Assembly: GCF_026210795.1 (NCBI RefSeq) | Contig: NC_089429.1 | Location: forward strand, 5,270,001-5,334,000 | Origin: Rhizophagus irregularis | Lineage: Eukaryota; Glomeromycota; Glomeromycetes; Glomerales; Glomeraceae | Direction: 5' to 3' | Length of the DNA stretch: 64,000 nt | Shown here: piece by piece, positions 14,155-26,169 of the stretch | How positions within the stretch are numbered: the first letter of the stretch is position 1 | How the letters are laid out: each line of letters opens with the position of its first letter | The notes under the pieces: model-generated | Told to the model about the DNA's origin: nothing | Seen by the model: only the letters and a program-made list of their open reading frames with translations | The model's database searches: none | Translations under genes and position numbers: made by a program

Positions 14155-14896
14155 GACTCAATAAATTATCAGTATTATTATTATTTAAAACTGCTTGTAA
14201 TTTTTAAAAATGTATAATAAATCGCATTTCGAACTTTCAAATTTAATGACGCATTATGTCTAGTTTATTATATTCTTGTGCATTGTATAATTACAAATAC
14301 TTTTTTGCGAAATAAAATTTCGATAAAACTTCTAACGCAATTCTTCTATAGCCAAAATATTTAAAAATCTTTCTATAGTTGACCATAAAAATTAATAGTA
14401 TCTATTTGCAGTCGGAATTTAAATAATTCATTTAATTTTTTGTTTTCATATAAAAAATTTTTTCAAAGAATTCATCGGTCTAACAATTTTTCGTAATTTT
14501 TTAACGATTTTTCCCATATGATTTTTTTTTTTCATTTTTATTAACTACCTGTAAAATGTTGATCCGTATTATGGTTTTAGCAATCTACAAATAACACTTT
14601 AAAAGATATATGTAATTCCGTTGTTTTTTTTAAACAAAACTATTTTAGTCTTCATTTAAGTGTTTCATTTCTGGTTTATCAAATAAAAAATTTTCTAATA
14701 AGATGCCTTGTCAATTTGATTTTGATTAGGTTGTCTGGAAATTTTTTTCTCAAATTGCTGAAGATGTATGTATATCAAAAAAAAAAAAATCTGAAAATCC
14801 AAATAGCTAAAAATGACATTTAATCGCAAATCATCAAAGAAAATAATTGTCAATAATGATGGGATATAATAAAACATAACTTTGATTTACAGTATA
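10990..14896. other. Long AT-rich gene-poor region
   Basis: No convincing gene. Overlapping ORFs of 60-88 codons lie on both strands at 13732-13998; the plus frame is Arg/Gln-rich, neither matches a family I know, and they could be a remnant. A T tract of about 27 bases lies near 14130-14155. Confidence 0.4.
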
Positions 14897-14990
14897 TGGC
14901 GATATGGATCATCTACTCATCCATCCGGATAAACGGATCCTAAAATCCGGATCGGATTGATCCAGATAGATCACGGATAACCTATCGCCA
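14897..14990. mobile_element. Short MITE-like palindrome, 94 bp
   Basis: The ends are tggcgata and tatcgcca. The interior is built of repeated ggatc/gatcc motifs that can fold on themselves. No ORF. Confidence 0.5.
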
Positions 14991-15082
14991 TTTAAAAAAA
15001 TTTTATTCTTGTAAACGTTCGCTTATTCTAGGAACGGACTGACCTTTCTTGGAACGAAGGTTGGCTTGAACTTGGAAGATAA

Positions 15083-15203
15083 ATCGGAGTTTATTAAATT
15101 ATAAATAACATATTTATTATAAAACGACTGTACATGCTGGAAAGATACTTTTCAGGAATAGGCTTACTTGCCCTATAAAAAAAATTCTGGAATAAACTCC
15201 GAT
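15083..15203. repeat. Inverted repeat pair, atcggagtttatt
   Basis: A 13-bp perfect inverted repeat is separated by about 95 bp, consistent with a small MITE. No ORF. Confidence 0.4.
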
Positions 15204-15904
15204 AAATGATCATTTTTCTTTATATTCCGAAGAAACCAAAGAAACTCAGACACGTGATCATTTTTCTGAAAAATTTTTTATAGATTTCAACCCAATGTTT
15301 TTTTTAAAAATTACATTATAGAAATGTTAGTAGCAATTCTTCTATTGTTTATTTTAGGAATAGGTATTCTTGGAACGAGATTTTGACTTGGAAGATAAGG
15401 TAGTTCTTTTTTTTAAATTACTTGATTGAACCATTATTAACTTCTTTGAAATATAATAATTTATTATTCTTATGTAAAGAATCTAAGAATCTATTATTAT
15501 ATTCAATGCCCTAAAAATATAATGCTAGAGGAGAAAAGGCAACAAATTAATGGAAATAAGTCATTAACATTAACAAACTCATAATAATCCAATAATTTAT
15601 AATTTATAAATAAATGGATTATGCAAGATTATAAAGTTTAAATTTAAGTAAATAGACCAGCTCTTTTCTAAAGGCCTGAGTCTTTAAATTTTTTATAATC
15701 ACGTAACATTTATTTCAAATAGTAATATAGAAATGGTACTAATAGTAAATATATATCTTAAAATTAAATTTACAAAATATTTCAACAGATTTTATTGAAG
15801 TACTTTAACATAGTTCTTATTAGTAGGTAATAAATGCAATAATTTAATTAAATATTATTATACATCCTATAACTTATTGTAAATTAATTAAAAACTTCAT
15901 ATTT

Positions 15905-16040
15905 TTCAGATTTCTACATTGAAAGATTGACACTTTCCAAGATTATTATAATCTCTTTCAACTGCTTCTTTGTATAATTCAAATGCCCTAACTTTATTTC
16001 ATTCAGTTTCTATACTATTTTGATAAAAACTTCCACAGCT
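15905..16040 (-). pseudogene. Decayed extra Sel1 repeat
   Basis: Directly 3' of the kinase-Sel1 stop, the minus strand still shows Sel1-repeat coding ([13 protein letters not shown] and YNNLGKC) in other frames, with stops. The functional gene therefore once extended further and was shortened by a small deletion or frameshift near 16040. Confidence 0.6.
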
Positions 16041-16042
16041 GT

Positions 16043-18080
16043 CTATTGAATAATACCAAATGCTTCCTCACATAATTTGTATAATTCACTTGCTTTAATT
16101 TCATTTTTTTCAGTTCCTATTCCATACTGATAACAACATGCAAGTTTATTCATTGCAACAATATCATCTTTTTCAGCTGCTTCTTTATATAATTCAAATG
16201 CTTTAATTTTATTTTCTTCAGTTCCTATTCCATTCATATAACATGTTCCAAGATGATTTATTGAAGAAATATTTCCTTTTTCAGCTGCTTTTTTATATAA
16301 TTCAAATGCTTTAATTCTATTTTCTTTAGTTCCTATTCCATCTTGATAACATATTCCAAGTTGATTTATTGAAGAAATACTTCCTTTTTCAGCTGCTTTT
16401 TCATATAATTCAAATGCTTTAATTTTATTTTCTTTAGTTCCTATTCCATACTGATAACAAAGTCCAAGCTGTTGTATTGAATCAATGTTTCCTTTTATAG
16501 CTGCTTCTTTATATAAATCAAATGCTTCGATTTCATTTTTATTAGTTCCTATTCCATAATGAAAAAAAATTGCTAAAAGAAAAATATTCTGCAGTACATC
16601 CATATTATCTAATAAATAATTGAATATTTCTTCTTCATCTTTGTTTTCTGATGCTATATAACTTTTGGCTAATTGAATATAGTAAGATTCTTCACACTTT
16701 CTTATTTGAATAAACTTATCATGAAGTAATAACAATTCATTAATAATATTAATAATAACTTTATTGTTATTTGGATCTTCATCAAGTTCCATTGCATTGT
16801 CTTCTATTATATTCAAATTAATTAATTTTAATTCAGAGAATACCTGTTCCATATCTGACCTATCATCTGGATTATCTTTCCAGCATTCTAGAAAAAATTA
16901 TAAAATTAAAAAAAATCATAATTAATGGTTACATTAATGAATACATTAAAAAAATACAATAAATAAATAATCATACTTGTATAAATATTAATATAATCAC
17001 TTGGTGTATCATAAATTGGAGTTTCTCTTTTTCCATTTAAAATTTCTGATATTAGCGCTATTCGTTGAAAATCATCATTATAAGATTCAAACGGTTTTCG
17101 TCCAGACGATATTTCCCATAAAAGTACGCCAACACTATACACGTCTGATTTCTTATAATTATAATTACTATTTGATTGGTTTTTAAAAAGTTGTGGATCA
17201 ATATATGAGATTAATCCAACAAGTTTATTTTGGGTATTTGTTACTTCAACTAGCCTACGTGAAAGTCCGAAATCTATTAATTTGATCATATTCTGATGAA
17301 CCAAAATATTATTCGAATGCTATTTTATAATAAATTATAACAAGTCCAATTAACATATTTTAATTAAAAATAAATTAATCAAAAAAATAAATAAAATAAA
17401 ATAGAAATAAAACATAAACCTACTAGATCACGATGAACAATATTTTTTTTATGCATAGACGAAACTGCATCAGCAATTTGAATAGCAAATTTTAATTTAA
17501 TATTCCAATCCAATTTATGGAAATTAACTTTCAAATAATTTCTCAATGTACCACTATCAGCGTATTCAAGAACAAGTAAAAAATTTGAATCTATATAATT
17601 TTCATTATCTAAATTACCTATATAAAATGAATAAATTAATTTATCAAATATAATTATAATTTATTCTTTAAAAAAATCATTTTTAATAAATAATACTTAC
17701 TTTGTCTTTTAGTGATACCAAAAAATTGAATAATATTCATATGAAAATTAACTTTATGCAATAATTTTATCTGAAATGAAAAAAGAAAAATTTTTTATTA
17801 TATTATTCACAATAAAATATTGCTAATAATTAATTGTATACTTTTCTACCTCATTAACAACTTCTTTCATAATACAATTATCAATTTCAAAAGATTTTAA
17901 TGCGACAACGGTATCAGAACTCTCCCAAGCAGCACGATAAACATTACCAAATGCACCAAAACCAATACGTTGAACATTTTTAAATTCATTATAATTATGG
18001 TAATTAATATATTCTTCAGCAATTCCGTTCTCAATCCATTTAATCCATTTATTCGTATCTGTATTTGAAGTGCTTGTCAT
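16043..18080 (-). CDS. Protein kinase (TKL-like) fused to Sel1 repeats
   Basis: I join five exons (minus strand): 18080..17850, 17770..17701, 17617..17424, 17319..16977, 16887..16043, all GT..AG, giving 560 residues. The kinase domain spans about 30-290: glycine loop GFGAFG near 40-45, Lys62 in VVALK, HRD 162-164 followed by HSNNILV, DFG 181-183, and a DVYSVGVLLWE helix. All catalytic residues are present, so it should be active. The C-terminus (about 370-555) holds roughly five Sel1 repeats of 36 residues with the core [16 protein letters not shown]. Such kinase-Sel1 fusions are expanded in Glomeromycotina. A paralogue with matching intron positions lies at 41914. Substrates are unknown; a signalling role with Sel1 as interaction scaffold is inference. 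Confidence 0.9.
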
Positions 18081-18836
18081 TTTTCTTTATTTATTCAAAA
18101 GGGATAATTTGAAACTTTTTTTTTTTTATTCATAATACTATACGCAGTGTAACTTTTCACAAAATTCAAATGATGATCTGGCGTAAATTTTTGCGGCACG
18201 ATAGTTGTGATGGGCAAAATAGCATCTCACATAAAATTTTGTTTATATTAGCGTTAACTAAATAGTTAAATTTCTAAACCTTTATATTTTTTCAAATATT
18301 TTTGTGTTATGAAAATATTGGGGCGGACAGTCAACTTCAAAACCATGTTTTATTATATAAAGATTTTTTATCGGATAATAATTTATCTGCGCACGTCTTA
18401 GGGTTCTTTTCCAAGCTCTTTCTTTTCCCTGTAAAAAATCTGATCCGTGTTTTATCTTTCCATGTTTTTTCCGTGAATGTATCATTTTCACGGAATTTTT
18501 ACGAAAGACATGGAGAAATAATGGAAATATTCGGATAAAAATTTTTTATATGGTTTTATTCATCGCTCCTCATTTTAAAATTCCATATTCCTTTTTGTGA
18601 CATTGAATTTTTTTTTTCGTATAACGAAAATGCCAACATAAAAATGGGTGTTTCCGATTTAATTTCTTCTTTTTGTCGCATTCTCTCTTTAATTCATCTA
18701 AAAATAATTTTCTGGCGTCTTTTTATGTTTCTCAAAACGTATTATTTTAACCGGCGTTTGATTTATATACCCATGTTGGTAAATTAGATGTACAGCTTTA
18801 CTATTTTGCATTTTTAGAAATAAATTATATAAAATT
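18081..18836. other. Upstream region of the kinase-Sel1 gene
   Basis: No gene seen. Short overlapping ORFs at 18282-18538 on both strands do not resemble proteins. A ccctgtaaaaaatctgatccg-like string at 18427 recurs in reverse orientation near 19498, suggesting fragments of one repeat family. Confidence 0.4.
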
Positions 18837-19205
18837 CATTAATACGACTTTATAAACAAAGTTACGAAGCTATTCGTTATATATCCACAGTGAAATTCGA
18901 TATACTGGGACCTTGATATAACGGATTATGAGTAAAATCTTGATATATCGGAACGGGATTATTATAACGTACAATTAATTTACCTTCAATATATCGGAAT
19001 TCTTGATATAACGGATTTTTGACAAATTTTACTAATGGAACGGATGGTTCCATTATATCGAATTTCACTGTGTATATGTCAGTATATATATAATACACGC
19101 CGATTAATAGTAAAATCAATATATAGATGAGATTTTAATTGTAAAATACTAGAAAATTACTAGTTAATGCTTCGTAACTTTGTAGGAATAGTTCATAAAG
19201 ACTAA
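18837..19205. mobile_element. Nested MITE-like elements
   Basis: The inner element, 18886-19072, has cacagtgaaattcgatata ends in inverted orientation and is a longer sibling of the element at 10845. It sits inside an outer inverted repeat: acaaagttacgaagc at about 18857-18871 faces gcttcgtaactttgt at 19167-19181. This is one small element inserted in another. No ORF. Confidence 0.65.
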
Positions 19206-19541
19206 TTATTACCAAAATAATTGGGAAGAGAGTTGTTGTTCAATTTTGGACATTCAAACAAATATGGACTATCTTCATGTATGAATATTAATTTTGATAA
19301 AAAAAAAAAATTTAACTAATCTAATGGTTAGATAACCTATACCCTATAAAATATTTTATCCGTTATTTCTGTAAAAACTCCGTAAAAATGAGCCTTTTTA
19401 CGGATCCATTCACGGAAAATGTAAATAATTTGATAAATTCCGTATTAATTCCGGAAATATGATCCTTTTATGGAAAAAAGACGGAATATAAAAAGCGGAT
19501 CAACTTTTTTTACAGGGATATAGTTTTGTTGGTACGGTACG

Positions 19542-19815
19542 CTTCACCGAAGTACATTTCGCCATATCCTTTTCCCCGAATCGTCCATTTCTTCGAAGAA
19601 CATTTCGTCAAAAATGTTAGTGATTAACATATTTCCTTAATCATTAACAATTTCGATACAAAGAAAATAAAAAATGCTCGAAAAATTGATGAATATGTGA
19701 TTTTTTTTTATCTTATTTTATGTATAAATAATAATTCGTTTTCTTAAAAAAAAAAAGTAAAAAAATTATATATCTTCTGCGAAATGTCCCTTCGGCGAAA
19801 TGAACTTTGGCGAAA
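19542..19815. mobile_element. MITE-like element with cgaaatg-type ends
   Basis: The left end, cttcaccgaagtacatttcg, and the right end, in reverse complement a similar cgccaaagttcatttcgcc, form imperfect inverted repeats of about 40 bp. The interior is AT-rich and has no ORF. Confidence 0.5.
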
Positions 19816-20046
19816 AGTCCGAATACATGAAATTTTCACGTTTGTTTCTTATATTGTATTATATATGCAATAAAAATTTTGCTTAAATTACAATAAAATG
19901 CCATATAATGAATTTCCCTTAATTAAACAAGAATTTGAAATTCACATCACGTTATTTTACGTTATTTTACGTACTGTAATATCGAAACAATTTATCATTC
20001 TTAGGGGTCTGGCTCATTTCACCGACAGTTTTGTCCTAATTCATTT

Positions 20047-20112
20047 ATCCTAACCCTAATCCTAACACTAATTTCCTAATTTCCTTACCTAACCCTAAAT
20101 CTAATCCTAAAT
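20047..20112. repeat. Degenerate interstitial telomere-like repeats
   Basis: About ten variants of cctaa/ccctaat occur in 66 bp (cctaaccctaatcctaacac and similar). They resemble the CCCTAA telomere repeat of many fungi, but they are degenerate and lie between genes. Confidence 0.5.
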
Positions 20113-20872
20113 TCCCTTGTCTACCTTTGAAAATTGGTGTATAGTTTTTTGAATTTCATTCTATTAAACACTTAGTACATGTGCTCAGCAGATTATTAAA
20201 TTAATGATCGAATTTGGTCGATCTCAATGAAGTATAATTTATATAAAAAGGGATGAGGCGGATTGAGGCGCTGCTCCCGATCGAAATTTATTTGTCCCAT
20301 TTACATCACGTGATAACTATGTGTTATTCGGCAAGATACATGTGCGCGCGACCATAACGGGACAAGTTTCGGGACTTTTCGGGAATTTCTTCATACCCTC
20401 ACATAGCTCACTTTTTTCGGGCTTTTCTCCCGTCTACCTTGTAATTTAATAATTTCTACATTATAACTTCCCGTATAATTTCTCATGATTAAACTGAAAA
20501 TCATTACTTTTAAAAATTCTTTATAAATATTAATAAGGGAAGAGAATAATGAAATTAAAAATGCATTTAAAAGCTTAAAATGGACACAAATTTAAATTGA
20601 AAGCTAAGATGATGGTCAGAAATGAAGTTAATTCCCCTCTCTAGGTCAATTGTAACATACTTGTCGGCATTTAAGCCTTTACTGATTTCCAAAAAGGAAA
20701 TGTGTAACGTCAGCTATGGACTAACCCCTTACATTATGGCATATCAAATTAGGAAAGTCCGGTGGGCAGTCAAACAATATAAAATATGAGATTTAGCCTC
20801 ATAACAAGTTCATATCAAAAAAAAAAAAAGAAAAGAAACTATTATTTTTTATAAAAGAAACAAAATTATCTA

Positions 20873-21745
20873 ATGATGAAATTATTTTTAACTTTCGTTA
20901 TTTTCTTTTCACTTATTCAAATATCAACAATTTTTGCAGCTGATTTTAGTTACAGCGGGACTACAGGACCAGCATTTTGGGGTAATTTCAACGAAACGTG
21001 TCTTAAGGGAAAAAATCAATCACCAATTGATATTCCTTACAATGAATTTATAAAATTTAGTAAACCTGATGATGTAGAATTTCATGATGCTCATGATGTT
21101 GTCATTGAAAATAAGGGTCATACTATTGAAATTTCAAAAAATTTGGACGCCAAATTGAAAATTAAAGATAATGAATATAATTTATTACAATTTCATTTTC
21201 ATACCCCTTCTGAACATCGTGTTAATGGAAAATATTATGACGTTGAAGCTCATTTTGTTTTCACTGATACAAAAGACAACCTTTCTGTTATCGGAGTCTT
21301 TTATGATGTTTCCGATCGACGAAATAGATTTTTTGATCCAATTATTTACAATGTAAGCGAATATTTTCCTTACATTTCACGTGATTAGTTCAATTATTTA
21401 ATATTTATTGTTATTTTCACATATAGATTCCTGATGAAAATGCTAAAAAAACGATCGATTTTATTAAACTTTCTTCAGTAATAGAAGATATTAATTGGAT
21501 GAACTCGGTAAGAATTAATAATTTATTTTTATTACAAAAATTGAATTATCATTTACAATATCTCTTATGAAAAATTACGTTAGACTTATAACTATTTTGG
21601 AAGTCTTACCACGCCTCCATGCTCAGAAGGCGTCAACTGGTGGGTCGCTTATCCCGTTCAGCCAATCGGAAAAAATCAATATTTAAAACTTCGGGATGCT
21701 ATGGGTTTTAATTCACGTTATACTCAAGTGAGAAACGGGGAATAG
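20873..21745 (+). CDS. Secreted alpha-type carbonic anhydrase
   Basis: It catalyses reversible hydration of CO2 to bicarbonate with a zinc centre. Exons 20873..21352, 21427..21507 and 21584..21745 (GT..AG, all phase 0) give 240 residues. Residues 1-22 are a clear signal peptide ending IFAAD. Family marks: NQSPIDI near 48-54, zinc ligands His108 and His110 in QFHFHTPSEH, His127 in EAHFVF, and GSLTTPPCSEGVNW in exon 3. It is slightly shorter than typical alpha enzymes (about 250-260). I chose the first of two adjacent ATGs; the second would remove one residue. It is probably exported to the wall or apoplast, where it could help CO2/bicarbonate or pH handling. Confidence 0.93.
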
Positions 21746-22812
21746 TGAATTATGATAACCTGTAATATTATGATAATATGATGATGATATTTTTATGTAA
21801 TAGATCACAAATAATTATTTATAAAGTAATAAAGGGCCATTTGTAAATCACGTGATTTTAATAACTACAATTTGAGGAAATATTTCAATGATATTAATAC
21901 AGTATAAGGATCGTCCGGAACAAAAGAAAAAAATTAAATATATCTACAAAATTTTCAATTCGATAGAAAACAAATTTTGCAAAAGTATATTTATTTGTCC
22001 GGTACGAATACAGAATATCGGACCATATTAAAAATAAAAAAATTCAAATCGTGGATTACGTATTCTTATGCATACTGTATTGCCCGATATTGCTTTGTAT
22101 GAAACAATTTACTAATATAAATGTAATAATCATATGATTATGATCATCAGGAATTTTGCATCGATTTTCGATTTAGACCGGTTATTTTGACACCTAATTT
22201 TTCCAGAAATATTTTTAACCTATCATCATTATCAGATCTACAAACCTTTTTTTTTTGTTTTTTTACTCTATTCGGTAATACTTTCATTTTTTTCCATTTA
22301 GGCGACAAATTAGAAAATTCTTTTATAACCATATGGTGTTCATTTATCATGGTTGGATTATTTCTTTTCTTTATTAATTATATAAAACCGAAGCTCTTTA
22401 TAATTTGTCTCCTATTCTTCATTATCTAAATTATCTAAACATCGGATTATATCTTAAATTTTTTACCCAAACGCTAAGTCAACAATGAATAATAAAATTT
22501 AAAATAAATTAAACTTTTTATCGTCTATTCCGAATTGATAAATCTTTAATTCTTTTTAATTTGAAAAGGTCGTTTGTTATTATAATTTACCGTTAAAAAT
22601 TGGTTTTCTTTAACAAGAAAGTATGGGAATTTTTTGTACGACCTTGCGTTCAGCCCCCTGTAGTTTGACAATCTATTTTTTGTTTTTGTTAGAAACAAGT
22701 TTAAAAACTTGAATTTTGTATAAATTATAAATATAAAAAATATAAATTATAAACTTTAAAATATAAAAAAATAAAAAATTAATTTTTTTTTTTTCGTTAC
22801 GAAAAAAAAAAC
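21746..22812. other. Intergenic region
   Basis: No gene recognised; overlapping short ORFs at 22147-22429 have background composition. A/T-rich leader sequence precedes ATG 22813. Confidence 0.4.
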
Positions 22813-23820
22813 ATGTCTAAATTAGAACTTGTCGCTTCTGCAATTTCTTCTATGATTAATGTTCCTGTAAAAACTTATGATGAATGCTTAGCTAAAGGTT
22901 GGAAAAAAATTCCTCCTGAACAATTTTTAGACATTGGACGCATTCATGAAAGTTCTTTAAATAGATACGGGGATAACCTTTCTTCTAAATTCCCTAATAA
23001 TAATAATGATGATGATGATTTATATTTCCCAATTATTGTAAACAATAATAATTCACCAAGCAGAATTATAGTACGTCGAATTAGTCAACCTTTTCAAATT
23101 TTTGTCAACCCTCTTTCTGGAGGAAGTCATACAATGCTCGTATATCCACATACTACTGTCCTTGAATTAAAATATGCTATTAAAAGGGAGCTCGGTTATG
23201 ATATCAGACCGTTACGTCTTGTATTTGCTGATAAACAATTGGATGATAATAAAACTCTTTCATCTTACAATATTCGAAAAGGTAATACTGTACAAATTTT
23301 ATTTCGTGCTTATGGAGGTTTTAATTTTTATGTTATCAAGAAAGATTTTTTAAGCCCTAAATATGATTATGATTTCTCAAATTTAATTGATGATGGAAAA
23401 ATTCACACTCGTGGAAAAGAGTTATACAAAAGACCTTATGGATGGAATAGAATTGCACTTAACGTTGGTAAATATGGTTATGATGAGAAATGGTTGGGTA
23501 GTTCCGGTAAATCTGATGAATGGCCAGTTTCTTATCATGGTACTAGGAAAGATTTTGTTGATTCTATCGCTGATAAAGGTTATTTGCTTAAGAAAGGAAA
23601 AAGATTCAAATATGGAAAAGGAATTTATTCAACTCCTGATATTGATATAGCTGAAGAATATGCTACTGAATTTAAATCTACTTCTGGTGTTGTTTATAAG
23701 GTAGTTTTTCAAAATAGAGTTAACCCTAAAGGAATGGTAAAGATTGAAGATTGTGATTATTGGGTCGTACCTGATGAAAGGGATATTAGACCGTATGGAT
23801 TGTGCATAAAAAAAGTTTAA
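22813..23820 (+). CDS. Ubiquitin-like domain fused to PARP/ART-like catalytic domain
   Basis: Single exon, 335 residues, no signal peptide. Residues about 94-167 form a ubiquitin-like fold (FQIFVNPLSGG ... LVFADKQLDDNKTLSSYNI) ending FRAYGG, which recalls the C-terminal Gly-Gly of ubiquitin. Residues about 235-333 look like an ADP-ribosyltransferase of the PARP H-Y-E type: YHGT (His242), YGKGIYSTPD (Tyr272), NRVNPKG, and an acidic residue at Glu322 in PDERDIRPYG. The N-terminal 50 residues are unassigned, and 60-85 is an Asn/Asp-rich linker. Likely an intracellular enzyme modifying proteins or ubiquitin-like partners; activity is inferred from the fold motifs only. Confidence 0.75.
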   Translation: MSKLELVASAISSMINVPVKTYDECLAKGWKKIPPEQFLDIGRIHESSLNRYGDNLSSKFPNNNNDDDDLYFPIIVNNNNSPSRIIVRRISQPFQIFVNPLSGGSHTMLVYPHTTVLELKYAIKRELGYDIRPLRLVFADKQLDDNKTLSSYNIRKGNTVQILFRAYGGFNFYVIKKDFLSPKYDYDFSNLIDDGKIHTRGKELYKRPYGWNRIALNVGKYGYDEKWLGSSGKSDEWPVSYHGTRKDFVDSIADKGYLLKKGKRFKYGKGIYSTPDIDIAEEYATEFKSTSGVVYKVVFQNRVNPKGMVKIEDCDYWVVPDERDIRPYGLCIKKV

Positions 23821-24807
23821 TTAGAGAAACTAATAAGTTATTATTTATCCTATTTAGTATTATTTTGAGAGTAATATTTAAAAAGGAATTTCTTTATCTG
23901 TAATGTAAATTAGATTCGTAATGTAAATTACGTTAGAAGAATATATAGTTATTATCGAACATTTTGTAACATCACCCTTATGTATTATTTATTAGATATT
24001 AATCTGGGGTATACATAGTATATATTATTCTGGGGTATACATAGTATTAGATATTAAATTTTGTAGGAATAAAATTAAATTTAAAATCATTTTCTTATAA
24101 TTTCAAATATTCTTTATTTCTTTTAAATTACGCTATATAGGATTATAACGGTTAATCAATAAATATTCATGGGGATATTATTCAATAAAAAAATTTAGGT
24201 CCTTAATTATTTTTCATAAACTAGCACGTTTGTTACTTGTTTCTCTTTGCCGACAACCTGGAAACCTGACAACTCTACAAGTTATCGGCATCAATTATAC
24301 CGAGCGTCCCGGCAGAAACTTTAAACCATATTTTATTTGAAACGTTATTACTATTATTAAGAAGCAACAATATCTTTTTATCTTGTTTTAAAAAATTAAT
24401 ATATTTATAGCCTCTTTTGTTTCAAAAAAATTAAAAATTTCTGAAATTACGCGGACCATCTCGATAAATTTAATTTATAAGAAGGAATATTGATACTTAA
24501 TATGAAGAGACAGAAACTATACCATTTTTAGTTATCCTGTTGATACAGATTGTATATAAAAACAATCCCTGTATTTTAATAACTAGTATTGCGGCAAGCA
24601 TTCGTTAACGACCTTTGCAGAATATTCGCCAAAATTTTAAACATAATTTGCTTAAAGCCTCTTATAGACTTTTCTGGTTCATACGCAAAAATGTACTATT
24701 TTCATAAAGAAAAGATAAGCTCTTTGTCCAGTATGAGGCGCAGCTTTATTCTATACATTGGTTCGGAATTTTTTTTGTTGCCTAAATTCAAAAATTCTTT
24801 TAGGAAA
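23821..24807. other. Intergenic region
   Basis: No gene recognised. A 25-bp direct repeat (ctggggtatacatagta, two copies at about 24004 and 24031) is present. Confidence 0.4.
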
Positions 24808-25088
24808 ATGGCAATTGAGAATGGCGTTGCTGATGATTATATAAATTGTGAATTTAAAAAAATATTGAATATATAAAGTTATGGAGGATTTGGTAAACTA
24901 CTTGGGAGAAAAATTTGAATAATGTCGTTGCATTAAATCGGGTTAAAAACAATGTTTATTATAAAAAAAATTGTTAATGAGGTAAATAAAGCTGTATTCT
25001 ATTACGAATGGTACTTTTTTATTTTATAGATAAAATTGTATAAAGTTAATTTTCATAAAAATATTATCCAAATTTATGGTATCTAATA
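24808..25088 (+). pseudogene. N-terminal fragment of a kinase of the kinase-Sel1 family
   Basis: ATG 24808 opens MAIENGVADDYINCEFKKIL, matching the first exon of the kinases at 18080 and 41914. A TAA at 24874 interrupts it. The glycine loop (SYGGFGK) and KIVNE with the conserved donor (about 24980) follow in shifted frames. The second exon is also present after 25030 (IKLYKVNFHKNIIQIYG) and ends in a stop. No further exons were found. Confidence 0.7.
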
Positions 25089-25693
25089 TTTTGTATCGAT
25101 CTTGATATACTAATTTGTTCATTTTGTTTATACAATAATATGAATTCAAAATATTCCCTCATTCTTGGGAAATTATTATTAATAATAAATGATAATTTCA
25201 ATAAATTATATTGGTACAATTTTGCTATTCAAATTGTTTCTGATGTTTGCGCTTCGCGCCACATCATACCATTTATTTAGCACGCCCGTACAATAACATA
25301 CAATTATGACCTAGTGTTGGTGTGTTTCTATATATGGGAGATATCATCCAAGACCATTTTAAATCATATACTTCTCATCAAAAATTCAATTATTTAACAT
25401 TTATATTTTATTTTAATAAATACTACCGCTAATATAGTAATATTGTAAATTAATTTTTATGAATTAATTTTTAGACTACAAGGATTACACTATCTAAATT
25501 AATTAATCTGCAACAAAACATAAAAATGTAAGATATTGAATTAAATACAGATACTATCTATGGAAATTGAATCAAACAAAATATAACATAAATCAAAACG
25601 TATAGTAAAAGAGGACCGCTGTTATATTATATGTAGTAAGTATAGAGTTGTTAATAAAGTTGGGAAATATAAATCTTGAATTGTGTAAATTAA

Positions 25694-26100
25694 TTGACCC
25701 ATTTTCGTGAAAATCAAGGTAAAAAGAAGATAACTGAATTTTTTTTTTTAAGTCTTAATCTCTTAAAATTCAATAGTTCACAAGAAGAGAATCAAACGTT
25801 ATTAATGATCAATAACGAATTCGGTCGTGAAAATGACCAACTTTACGAAAGCCTTGAACGATATCGGTCAGTCAAACTTTTGAGAAGCTTACAAACGGCC
25901 GTCCGAGAAGATCGTAAACTTGAGTCGGATTTATAACCTATTATTTGTTTTAATTATAATTAAAAAAAAAAAGGCTTTACAAGGACTTGTTAAAGGGAAA
26001 ATTAATTGGTTTTTAGATGAATTAGTTTATGAAGTAGCTTAAAGAACTGGAAAAATTGTACCAATACCAGCTTAATGGAGATCTTTAGAATCAAAGAAAA
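25694..26100 (+). pseudogene. Unidentified degenerate coding fragment
   Basis: An 80-codon frame (ending SLQTAVREDRKLESDL) is followed after about 50 bp by KALQGLVKGKINWFLDELVYEVA with a stop and frame changes. The segments look like former protein but I do not recognise the family. Confidence 0.3.
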
Positions 26101-26169
26101 AAAGTACTAAGAACTTATTTTTATATAATAAATTTAAATGGTTCTATAATACAAAAATAATTATGACTA

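Noticed and set aside
14129-14155. Long T homopolymer as terminator
   Set aside because: Simple repeat in AT-rich DNA with no upstream gene.
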